A stretch of 36,298 nucleotides of DNA from an uncultured Lachnospiraceae bacterium (GTDB taxonomy: Bacteria > Bacillota > Clostridia > Lachnospirales > Lachnospiraceae), in the NCBI GenBank assembly GCA_945609985.1, contig CALYZQ010000014.1, positions 1 to 36,298 of the forward strand. The letters run 5' to 3'. Numbering within the stretch: position 1 is the first letter of the stretch; each line of letters begins with the position of its first letter. Positions 9,079 through 15,543 of this stretch are shown in pieces. The notes under the pieces were generated by a model. The model was not told where the DNA came from. It ran no database searches and was given only the letters and a program-made list of their open reading frames with translations. Both the position numbers and the translations under genes were made by a program.

Positions 9079-9116
9079 AACAGAGACGAGATACGCTTTG
9101 CGTATCTCGCTCTGTT
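9079..9116 (-). terminator. strong stem-loop between the LCP gene and the downstream GT2
   Basis: AACAGAG and CGAGATACGC pair with GCGTATCTCG and CTCTGTT, giving a 17-bp stem with one bulged base and a 3-nt loop. It begins 13 nt beyond the LCP stop codon. No T run follows on either strand, so classical intrinsic termination is uncertain; it could be an RNA-processing or 3'-end protecting hairpin. Confidence 0.5.
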
Positions 9117-9128
9117 CTTAACATTTTA

Positions 9129-10496
9129 TCATTCGCTCTCTTTCTTATTGATATACGGATTGGTCTCGTCCGCAATCGCTTTACTGTACTCCTTTACGGA
9201 ATCCGGTGCAACATAGTCCTTATCCTCAAACAAAAACTGATGCAGCCACACTACATTGTCTTCCAGGTTGGTAGGGATAACACTGCTTCCCTTTGCGCCG
9301 ATATTTGCGGTAGTACGCATATTCTGCTGTGGGAATCCGCCCTCTTCCACAATACTGTAATCTGCGATATTCGCAAGCAGCTCCAAAATTTGGTCGTTTT
9401 CCAAGCTGGTGTAAATATTATCTATCGCACTGTTGAATACCTTCTGCAGAGTTGCAAAATCAGCCTTCTTTGCCTGCTCTTCAATCGCCTTAATTACCTC
9501 ACGCTGACGGCTTGCTCTCTTGAAATCATCTCCACCGCCGTAACGGATACGACAATATGCAGCTGCCTGCAAACCATCTACCTTCTGATATCCGGTTTCT
9601 TTTACCGGAGTGTACTTACATTTCAAAACATCCTCAACAATGGTAATCTGATAATTATTAATATGCTTAAGCTCAGTCTCGTCAATATCCAGATAAATAC
9701 CGCCCAGACCATCAATAACATCTCTAAGGCCCTTATAGCCTACGGTCACGAAGTTTTCGATATCCATGTCAAGGTTCATGTTTAACATCTTAACAGCCTG
9801 TTCAGCTCCGCCGTAGGAATATGCTGCATTACACTTTCTGTAAGAATCATTGCTCAAATTCAAGAAGGTATCACGATACACGCTGACCAGTTTAATATCA
9901 CCGGTATCCATATTGATGCTGGCAATCATCATACTGTCACTACGGCTGCCCTTGAACAACTCACTGTCTGTCTTGGCATCTACACCGAAAAGTGCAATAT
10001 TCATATAATTACCATTTTCATTTTTCTGGATTTGAGAATCCTGCTTCACAATCCATTCATTCATAACAGCCATCTTTTCTTCATCAAGCTTCACTATATT
10101 TACTGAATCATCCGGCTTTAACCACTTGTTAAGAATTGCATGTACCTTTGACTCCAAATCTGCATCATCAAAATCCTTAGAAGCCTTTTTCTTTCCAAGC
10201 CAATCCTTCAATACAGCCTTAGACTCCTCATCAATTGCCGCCTCTACTTCTGCATTGCCCAACCATTCATCCAAAATAGTTACCACCTGATCTTCCAATT
10301 CCACTGTGACCTTGTTAATTCCAAGGTCTGCCTGCTCCCAGTTGTCCGGACGTTTCGGTCCTTCCGTATTTTCCGTTGTTCTGGTGATAATAAAGAACAC
10401 TACCAGCATAATTACAATGACTGCAATTTCCACTGCAAAAATAATATTTCTTGTGGTTTTCTTTTTGTTTTTCTTTGAATTTGCATTTGTTGACAT
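9129..10496 (-). CDS. LytR-CpsA-Psr (LCP) family glycopolymer ligase
   Basis: LCP enzymes transfer lipid-linked glycopolymers onto peptidoglycan outside the cell. A cytoplasmic Lys-rich tail is followed by one membrane segment (about 17-38). The LCP domain occupies about 164-390, with GSRSDSMM, VSVYRDTFL (Arg208, Asp209), CNAAYSYGG and YCRIRYGGGDDFKRASRQR, the arginines expected to bind the pyrophosphate. Between membrane and LCP domain (residues 68-150) are four spaced copies of a hydrophobic helix motif: ILDEWLG, VLKDWLG, ILNKWLK and VMNEWIV. I do not recognise this as a standard LCP accessory domain. The start ATG 10496 has GAGGAG upstream. It lies 25 nt after the sugar-1-phosphate transferase gene, so initiation and attachment enzymes are co-transcribed. 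Confidence 0.92.
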   Translation of the reverse strand: MSTNANSKKNKKKTTRNIIFAVEIAVIVIMLVVFFIITRTTENTEGPKRPDNWEQADLGINKVTVELEDQVVTILDEWLGNAEVEAAIDEESKAVLKDWLGKKKASKDFDDADLESKVHAILNKWLKPDDSVNIVKLDEEKMAVMNEWIVKQDSQIQKNENGNYMNIALFGVDAKTDSELFKGSRSDSMMIASINMDTGDIKLVSVYRDTFLNLSNDSYRKCNAAYSYGGAEQAVKMLNMNLDMDIENFVTVGYKGLRDVIDGLGGIYLDIDETELKHINNYQITIVEDVLKCKYTPVKETGYQKVDGLQAAAYCRIRYGGGDDFKRASRQREVIKAIEEQAKKADFATLQKVFNSAIDNIYTSLENDQILELLANIADYSIVEEGGFPQQNMRTTANIGAKGSSVIPTNLEDNVVWLHQFLFEDKDYVAPDSVKEYSKAIADETNPYINKKESE

Positions 10497-10521
10497 AATA
10501 CCTTCTCCTCATAAACATTTA

Positions 10522-11937
10522 TTAGTATGCATTTTTGTTTATAAAACCGGTGATAAAGGTTTTAAAAATAATTTTTATATCAAAGCCTAAAGTCCAATTT
10601 TCTATATAGTAGATATCGTACTCTATTCTTTTCTTTATGGAAGTATCTCCCCTAAGACCATTCACCTGTGCCCATCCTGTAAGTCCCGGCCGCACCTGAT
10701 GCTTTACCATATATCTGGGGATTTCTTCCTTAAATTTCTCTACAAACAAAGGGCGCTCCGGCCTGGGACCTACCAGACTCATATCTCCCTTCAGGATATT
10801 AAACAGCTGAGGCAATTCATCCAAACTGGTACCCCTTAAAAACTTTCCTACTGAGGTTACTCTGGGATCATTCTTTACTGTCCATGCCTTCTTTTCTTCC
10901 TTGGTAGATTGCACTTCCATACTGCGGAATTTATACATAAAGAAGGACTTGTTGTGTAAACCGACTCTTTCCTGTTTAAAAATAACCGGGCCTTTGCTTG
11001 TCACTTTCACCAATACCGCACATATCAACATAATCGGTGATGTCAGAATAATGCCAAACAGTGAACCCATAATATCAACCAACCGCTTCACAAATCTGTT
11101 ACCGGTATTAGTAAGAGGTACGTATCGGATATTGATAACCGGAAGTCCCTGCAAATCCTCCGTATATGGCTTTGTAGGAATCAGACTGTTGTAATCCGGA
11201 ATGAATTTTGTATGCACACCGGATTTTTCGCAGGTATCCACAATTTCTTCCAGATAATCGTAATCCTTAAGCGAAAGAGTAATTGCAATCTCATCCAGCT
11301 TATTCTCCGGCAATATCACTTCCAGATTACCAAGCTTCCCCAGCACTTTAACCCCTCTGTACAGAGTTCCTGCCGGAATATGATCATCTAAAATTCCGCA
11401 AACCACATATCCCCACTGGGGATTATCCAAAATACGGTTTACATATTCCTCTGCAGCTCTCGAATAGCCCACCAACAAAATGTGCTTGAGATTATAGCCC
11501 TTTTTCCGCATCAAACGAAGGGATTTACGGAGCACAAAGCGGGCACATGCTGTCAAAAAAACATTTGTGACATAAAAAATCGCCATTACCGAACGGGAAT
11601 AATTAATCTCGTGAATAATCATGTACAGGATAATGATTAATGCCGCAATACCAATAGTATTGGCCTGTAATACGCGGTATACCTCATGTCTTCCCGTTGC
11701 CGTCCGCTTGGGCGTATATACTTTGCACCTAAAATACAAAAAAAGATAACCCGGCACTATATATGCCAAAAGCATAAAATAATCCTTTATAGGCAACACG
11801 CCGATACCGGGACCATGTTCAAAAATATAAAATTTTATATAATAGGCAAGAATAAACGATACTGCCGTGATAAATGCATCCATCAAAACCAGCAGTCTGT
11901 TAAACACCTTTTGATTGTCCTTTATCATAAGCGCCAC
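10522..11937 (-). CDS. polyprenyl-phosphate hexose-1-phosphate transferase (WbaP/CpsE-like)
   Basis: Starts repeat-unit or chain synthesis by moving a sugar-1-phosphate from a nucleotide sugar to undecaprenyl phosphate. The N-terminal third has about four or five membrane segments. A Rossmann-like CoA-binding-type domain follows (HILLVGYSRAAEEYVNRIL). The C-terminal bacterial sugar transferase domain contains KGPVIFKQERVG, FFMYKFRSM, TSLDELPQLFNILKGDMSLV, GPRPERP and RPGLTGWAQVNG. This is the long (EPS-type) architecture at 471 residues. The start is uncertain: GTG 11937 and ATG 11928 are both in frame and neither has a strong ribosome binding site; an in-frame TAA lies further upstream. The donor sugar cannot be read from sequence. 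Confidence 0.92.
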   Translation of the reverse strand: MALMIKDNQKVFNRLLVLMDAFITAVSFILAYYIKFYIFEHGPGIGVLPIKDYFMLLAYIVPGYLFLYFRCKVYTPKRTATGRHEVYRVLQANTIGIAALIIILYMIIHEINYSRSVMAIFYVTNVFLTACARFVLRKSLRLMRKKGYNLKHILLVGYSRAAEEYVNRILDNPQWGYVVCGILDDHIPAGTLYRGVKVLGKLGNLEVILPENKLDEIAITLSLKDYDYLEEIVDTCEKSGVHTKFIPDYNSLIPTKPYTEDLQGLPVINIRYVPLTNTGNRFVKRLVDIMGSLFGIILTSPIMLICAVLVKVTSKGPVIFKQERVGLHNKSFFMYKFRSMEVQSTKEEKKAWTVKNDPRVTSVGKFLRGTSLDELPQLFNILKGDMSLVGPRPERPLFVEKFKEEIPRYMVKHQVRPGLTGWAQVNGLRGDTSIKKRIEYDIYYIENWTLGFDIKIIFKTFITGFINKNAY

Positions 11938-12012
11938 CCGGATTATAAAAGCCGTAACTGTTTACGCTCCTTATTATAAAATGTACAAGTTAAGAAAATA
12001 TGAAGATAATTC

Positions 12013-12987
12013 TTAAGATTTTATGAACATTCTAATCAAATTAAGATACAAGCTGCCCTGTATCACAAAATAGTGCTTCATATTCCGGAATCGGAAAGGC
12101 ACCTTATGGCTTCTGCCCTCACTGCCAAAACACCGCCCAAGTCCGTTACAAACACCTTTTAAATATGTCTTTCCCATTCCTTTCATGCAAAAGAACAAAA
12201 ACTTTACAAAAAAGCCCACCATCAAAAACGGCAGATTCCAAATCCACTGTAAAAGTGGCATATTTTTACCAATGACATACACATTATTTGCCGAAGCAAG
12301 TCTTGTTTTAAATTCATTGTAACGCGAGCCGGAGGACGCACTTCCAAAGTGCAGCACCTGCGCTTTCGGTTCATACATATTGCGATAACCATAAATTTGC
12401 GCCCTGTAGCCAATATCCATGTCTTCCATATACGCAAAATGAAGCTCATCAAAATAGCCGATTTTTTCAAATATTTCCTTACGATAGATGGCTGCCCCAC
12501 CGCAAGCGGAAAAAATTTTCACCGGCTTGTCATAATCACATGCCGGCTTTCCTTTTCCTCTGGCAAAGCCCCAGCCAAGCACGCAGTACCGGTCTCCCGC
12601 ATCATCCACAAGCTCAGGATTATCCCACTGAAGCATTTTTGCACTGACCGAAAAAATACGCTTATCCTTCTCAATAGCTTCGTACAGATTTTGCACAAAG
12701 CCCTCATAAACCTTGGTGTCGTTGTTCAACAAGATAACATATTCGGTTGCAGATGCCTTAATACCTTCGTTGACAGCATGACAAAAGCCGGTATTTTCCT
12801 TAAGGCAAATCCACTCCACCCGGGGAAACTTCTCTTTTGCCTGCCCGACGCTGCCGTCAGTGGAACCATTATCTACCACAATCACACGAAAACCGCATTC
12901 TGCACTCTGAGCATAAAGTGCTTCCAGGCAATCGTCTAAATACTTTATTCCGTTGTAATTAGGTATAACCACTGTAACTTTTTCCAT
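12013..12987 (-). CDS. GT2 glycosyltransferase, WbbL rhamnosyltransferase-like
   Basis: An inverting GT2 enzyme of 324 residues. It shows VTVVIPNYNG, VIVVDNGSTDGS, ENTGFCHAVNEG, ILLNNDTKV (the DxD-type metal site) and the acceptor-side motif FAYMEDMDIGYRAQIYGY. This set is typical of WbbL/RfbF-type rhamnosyltransferases. The last 90 residues contain a hydrophobic segment (WNLPFLMVGFFVKFLFFCM) that should hold it at the membrane. ATG 12987 has AAAGGA upstream, and it follows the 13003 gene by 15 nt, so both are in one transcript. Rhamnose as donor is inferred from the motif set and from rfbABC. Confidence 0.88.
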   Translation of the reverse strand: MEKVTVVIPNYNGIKYLDDCLEALYAQSAECGFRVIVVDNGSTDGSVGQAKEKFPRVEWICLKENTGFCHAVNEGIKASATEYVILLNNDTKVYEGFVQNLYEAIEKDKRIFSVSAKMLQWDNPELVDDAGDRYCVLGWGFARGKGKPACDYDKPVKIFSACGGAAIYRKEIFEKIGYFDELHFAYMEDMDIGYRAQIYGYRNMYEPKAQVLHFGSASSGSRYNEFKTRLASANNVYVIGKNMPLLQWIWNLPFLMVGFFVKFLFFCMKGMGKTYLKGVCNGLGRCFGSEGRSHKVPFRFRNMKHYFVIQGSLYLNLIRMFIKS

Positions 12988-13002
12988 ACTGTTTTATCCT
13001 TT

Positions 13003-14379
13003 TTAAACGTATTTTTGCAGATTGGGCTCCCACAAGATCCGATACCCCGCTTCTTTCAATGCCTTACCAAGAGCTATACTGATTCCTTCAAAATCCGAAT
13101 CTGTCGGCAAGAGTGATACATCAAATATTCTTTGTTCCTCAGCATTCTTTCCGGAGTTTTCACGAATTACAGTCTCCCTATAGGGCACTCCCACAATCTC
13201 TTCAAACAGGGAATAACATTCTTCTTTCATCTGAATACAACGGATATCCACTGCCTCAGCATTTTGTTGCAATACTGCCCTGTGAAAGGGACCGCTGAAG
13301 ACAGCCGGCAAATCGCCATAATATACATCACCCTGCCGAGAAATTCTGCCTCCTGCTATCTTACCTTTCTTTATCAGTTTTCCACCCACTGCTCCAAGGT
13401 CAGCTCTTGTTTTAAGCGGATTCTCTTTATACTCCAGTCTGTAAAAGCCTAAATGCTTTAAATGCTCTGCCTGCGCCTTATACCCATGCCTGTCAGCAAA
13501 TGCCTGAACCGCTCTTTTCCCTGCTTCATAGGCATACTGCTTACTCTGAGGGTTCTGTGCCGTGGAATCCGCATGACAACGCCAGTGATACAGCACCTTC
13601 CCAATGTGTGCAATCTGCTCCTCATGCTCCAAAAGCTCTGAAACTGCCCTAAGTGCCAGGTCATAATCCTGTGCACCATCATATTCCTTGCGGAATTTCA
13701 GTTCCTTTATCAGCTCGCTCTCAAGTACCATAAAATGACAAATATAATTATTACTCAAAAATAAGTCCAAATTAAAATCTTCTTTTTGGTGAGGCTCAAA
13801 ATATTGCGTCCTGTCACCGTTACATTTATCCTCATCGGAATAGAGAAGCTTCACTTCTATTCCTGCCTTTTTTCCGTTCTCAATTGCAGATGCCATCTCA
13901 TACAAGGCATCCTGTGTCAACACATCATCATGATCCAAAAGCCCTATATATTCACCCGTGGCCTGCTCTATTGCACGATTTGTATTCTCTGAAATGCCTG
14001 CATTTTTCTCCAAACGCACATATTTTATACGCTCATCGGTGTAGGTTTTTACCACATTTTTCACAGAATCATCACTACTTGCATCAGCAAGCATCAGCTC
14101 CCACTTAGGATAGGTCTGGTCAAGTACAGACTCTATCATTTCCCGAAGCTGTTCTTCCTTGGTATGATAGGTGGGTACAGCAACGCTGAAGGTCACCCTC
14201 ATATCCTCAGACGTTTTGCGCTGGCTTGCTGCTTCCTCCTCCGTTATGGGCACAAAGGAATAGGGAAGGGCATTTTTCTCTTCCATTCGCTCTCTTGCTG
14301 CATACCAGGTATTTTTCAGACCGTTGCGGCGAAGGTAATATATAGTTTTCTTCAAATTTGCAAGATTTAATTTGCCCAT
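13003..14379 (-). CDS. GT2 glycosyltransferase with a reduced second GT2 domain
   Basis: The N-terminal GT2 domain is complete: FSVAVPTYHTKEEQ, ADASSDDSV, EKNAGISENTNRAI, GLLDHDDVL (metal site), LLYSDEDKC, YDGAQDYDLALRA and a YHWRCHADST end. After about residue 320 comes ADLGAVGGKLIKKGKIAGGR, then CYSLFEEIVGVPY and a SDFEGISIALGKALKEAGY stretch. These line up with the C-terminal half of the second domain in the 19914-21950 protein, but the nucleotide-binding half is absent. The second domain is therefore a remnant or a structural module. ATG 14379 has AGGA 8 nt upstream; ATG 14394 is also possible. The frame stays open to 14610, but that extension contains the promoter and looks non-coding. 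Confidence 0.85.
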   Translation of the reverse strand: MGKLNLANLKKTIYYLRRNGLKNTWYAARERMEEKNALPYSFVPITEEEAASQRKTSEDMRVTFSVAVPTYHTKEEQLREMIESVLDQTYPKWELMLADASSDDSVKNVVKTYTDERIKYVRLEKNAGISENTNRAIEQATGEYIGLLDHDDVLTQDALYEMASAIENGKKAGIEVKLLYSDEDKCNGDRTQYFEPHQKEDFNLDLFLSNNYICHFMVLESELIKELKFRKEYDGAQDYDLALRAVSELLEHEEQIAHIGKVLYHWRCHADSTAQNPQSKQYAYEAGKRAVQAFADRHGYKAQAEHLKHLGFYRLEYKENPLKTRADLGAVGGKLIKKGKIAGGRISRQGDVYYGDLPAVFSGPFHRAVLQQNAEAVDIRCIQMKEECYSLFEEIVGVPYRETVIRENSGKNAEEQRIFDVSLLPTDSDFEGISIALGKALKEAGYRILWEPNLQKYV

Positions 14380-14478
14380 AAATTGTTTCCTCATTGTTTT
14401 CCCCGCCAGCGATTTCTGCGAGTATTTCCTAATATATATGAATGTTGCGGCTTGCTGTGTATTGGACCTATAGGGAAA

Positions 14479-14508
14479 AATATATCTCAGAGAAACCCGA
14501 TTTGTCAA
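14479..14508 (-). promoter_or_regulatory. promoter of the GT2-GT2-initiating transferase-LCP operon
   Basis: TTGACA (14508-14503) and TATATT (14484-14479) are spaced by 18 bp on the minus strand. The predicted start is near 14472, about 90 nt upstream of the GT2 start at 14379. This placement argues against the longer upstream in-frame start. Confidence 0.7.
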
Positions 14509-14706
14509 AATTGAGTTTCCCACAAGCACTTTTTTCTGCATATGCCCAAAACCACTTGAATCCAGCCCATTTTTCTTGAAAAATAGAGCATTGGAGTTTC
14601 CGGGGAACAAATTATTTTGTATCGGTCCAATCCCAGCTTGCCGGTTACTTTCTTTTTCCTAGAGTTCGACAAATTGGAATTTATGCGAGAAGTTTTTTGC
14701 TTTTAT

Positions 14707-14979
14707 CCTACTAAATTTGACATTAACTCAGCTTAGTCAGGCTTCCAATTCCGTTTTTTCCGACTAAATCAGCATTATCTTTATCTAGTCGGTATTTCAT
14801 TCTTTCATTAACCCGACTAATCTGAAATTAACCCTTTTTAGTAGGGCGTTATTCACTTTTTTCCCCCGACTAAATAATAATTTCTACTTCTTAGTCGGGC
14901 ATACCTCCCTCTATGCACCCGACTAACCGTGACTATTTTATCTTTAGTAGGACAAAAGCTGCTTTGTATGCCCGACTAA
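14707..14979. repeat. array 1: alternating-orientation octamers with an exact 53-bp period
   Basis: Part of the 1.16-kb gene-free stretch 14380-15543. CCKACTAA (K is G or T) starts at 14707, 14760, 14813, 14866, 14919 and 14972, always 53 bp apart. Its reverse complement TTAGTMGG, sometimes with one change or insertion, starts at 14733, 14785, 14838, 14891 and 14944, always 25 or 26 bp after the forward copy. Spacers of 17 and 20 bp alternate and differ in sequence, with conserved length (one spacer is 18). Neighbouring octamers can form hairpins; those at 14891-14926 and 14944-14979 extend into the loop. Either an RNA made of regular hairpins or a helically phased protein-binding array would fit. 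The function is unknown. Confidence 0.85.
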
Positions 14980-15001
14980 TTCATATTCATCCTACTATTC
15001 T

Positions 15002-15029
15002 CCTCCAAAATCCAGCCGCTTCGCGTCTG
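15002..15029 (-). repeat. conserved block, copy 1 (head of array 1)
   Basis: On the minus strand the block reads CAGAC-N-CGAAGCG-N-C-N-GG-N-TTTTGG. It matches copy 2 at 15375-15402 at 21 of 25 positions. It lies about 23 bp from the first octamer of array 1 on the transcribed side. A 6-bp hairpin (TCGTGC/GCACGA, 15030-15057) directly precedes it on the minus strand. Confidence 0.7.
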
Positions 15030-15057
15030 TCGTGCTTCCTTTTCCCTTGCGGCACGA
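15030..15057 (-). other. stem-loop ahead of conserved block 1
   Basis: TCGTGC (15030-15035) pairs with GCACGA (15052-15057) around a 16-nt loop. It sits immediately 5' of block 1 on the minus strand, in a place comparable to the longer hairpin preceding block 2. Confidence 0.45.
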
Positions 15058-15073
15058 TATATTCACATTAATT

Positions 15074-15291
15074 TTACGTTCACATCACTTCTTTTATCTA
15101 TTTAGAACGTAATATTTTACTTACTTTACGTTCTAATTTGTTAATATCTAAAATAAAAACGTATTTTTCTAATGGTTTTCATTCATTTGACCCATGTCCA
15201 CTCGTTTAAACTGCAATTATCATAGTTCAATTACGTTTAGATATCACCTTTGTAGTAATCTGAACGTAAAACATATACATTTCTTACGTTC
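15074..15291. repeat. array 2: different octamer, same 52-53-bp period
   Basis: TTACGTTC starts at 15074, 15126, 15231 (last base changed) and 15284. Its reverse complement GAACGTAA starts at 15105, 15157 (core AACGTA only) and 15262. Steps are 52 or 53 bp, or about three periods where a copy has decayed near 15178; a weak match also lies near 15209. The spacers alternate between 23 bp and 13-14 bp, so spacer lengths again total 36-37 bp per unit as in array 1. The pairs 15126/15105 and 15284/15262 form perfect 8-bp hairpins with 13-14-nt loops on the minus strand. Confidence 0.75.
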
Positions 15292-15342
15292 GTATTAAGT
15301 ATAATTTCAATATAGGTGGTATTTATGATTATAGTATTACAC

Positions 15343-15365
15343 GCAGACAACATCATGTTCTCTGC
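15343..15365 (-). other. stem-loop between conserved block 2 and array 2
   Basis: GCAGA and AACAT pair with ATGTT and TCTGC, with one internal G-G mismatch and a minimal loop. It adds to the structured character of the region. Confidence 0.55.
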
Positions 15366-15374
15366 ATCCCATAG

Positions 15375-15402
15375 CTTCCAAAACCCGGTCGCTTCGAGTC
15401 TG
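15375..15402 (-). repeat. conserved block, copy 2 (head of array 2)
   Basis: Copy 2 of the block at 15002-15029, with 21 of 25 identical positions. Copies are 373 bp apart in the same orientation. Each is followed on the minus strand by its own octamer array, so the region reads as two tandem copies of one kind of element. Confidence 0.7.
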
Positions 15403-15422
15403 ATATGCCTCGTATTTTCACA

Positions 15423-15464
15423 GAAGAACAGCAAACCACCCTCCCGGACGATTCGCTGCTCTTC
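15423..15464 (-). other. 13-bp stem-loop at the predicted 5' end of the candidate RNA
   Basis: On the minus strand GAAGAGCAGCGAA (15464-15452) pairs over 13 positions with TTTGCTGTTCTTC (15435-15423), using two G-U pairs, around a 16-nt loop. The stem begins within a base or two of the start site expected from the promoter at 15470-15497. Confidence 0.65.
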
Positions 15465-15469
15465 TTTGC

Positions 15470-15497
15470 TCTATACTGCACAAATATTATATGTCAA
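15470..15497 (-). promoter_or_regulatory. promoter reading into the array region
   Basis: TTGACA (15497-15492), a full consensus -35, and TATAGA (15475-15470) are spaced by 16 bp on the minus strand. No plausible coding start follows, so it would drive an untranslated RNA across the arrays. Confidence 0.5.
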
Positions 15498-15543
15498 AAA
15501 ATTTGAACGTTTCTAATTGCCCGCGCACATACGATACCGGCAC

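Larger units (their letters stand above)
15070..15464 (-). ncRNA. candidate structured non-coding RNA (head 2 plus array 2)
   Basis: Inferred from four linked signals on the minus strand. A promoter-like pair ends at 15470. A 13-bp hairpin starts at the predicted +1. The block shared with the neighbouring unit follows at 15402-15375. Then come a hairpin at 15365-15343 and the regular array. The transcript could run on through unit 1 to about 14707, since no terminator was seen between them. Small frames inside (for example 65 codons at 15237-15434) have no ribosome binding site I would trust. It matches no RNA family that I recognise, and transcription is not proven. Confidence 0.4.

Noticed and set aside
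9079-9116. mobile-element terminal repeat or MITE
   Set aside because: A single hairpin with a 3-nt loop, with no flanking target duplication and no second copy in the window; a 3'-end hairpin for the LCP transcript is simpler.
14380-14610. N-terminal extension of the GT2 gene at 13003-14379
   Set aside because: The extension contains a TTGACA/TATATT promoter and lacks the family's N-terminal pattern; ATG 14379 has its own ribosome binding site.
14707-15291. CRISPR array
   Set aside because: Repeats are only 8 bp, alternate in orientation, spacers alternate between two fixed lengths, and there are no cas genes in the window.
15237-15434. 65-codon minus-strand frame over conserved block 2
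   Set aside because: No convincing ribosome binding site and no clear codon-type conservation. The two block copies do share an R-x-E-A-x-G-F-W reading in one frame, but mismatches fall at all codon positions, and the frame runs into the octamer array.
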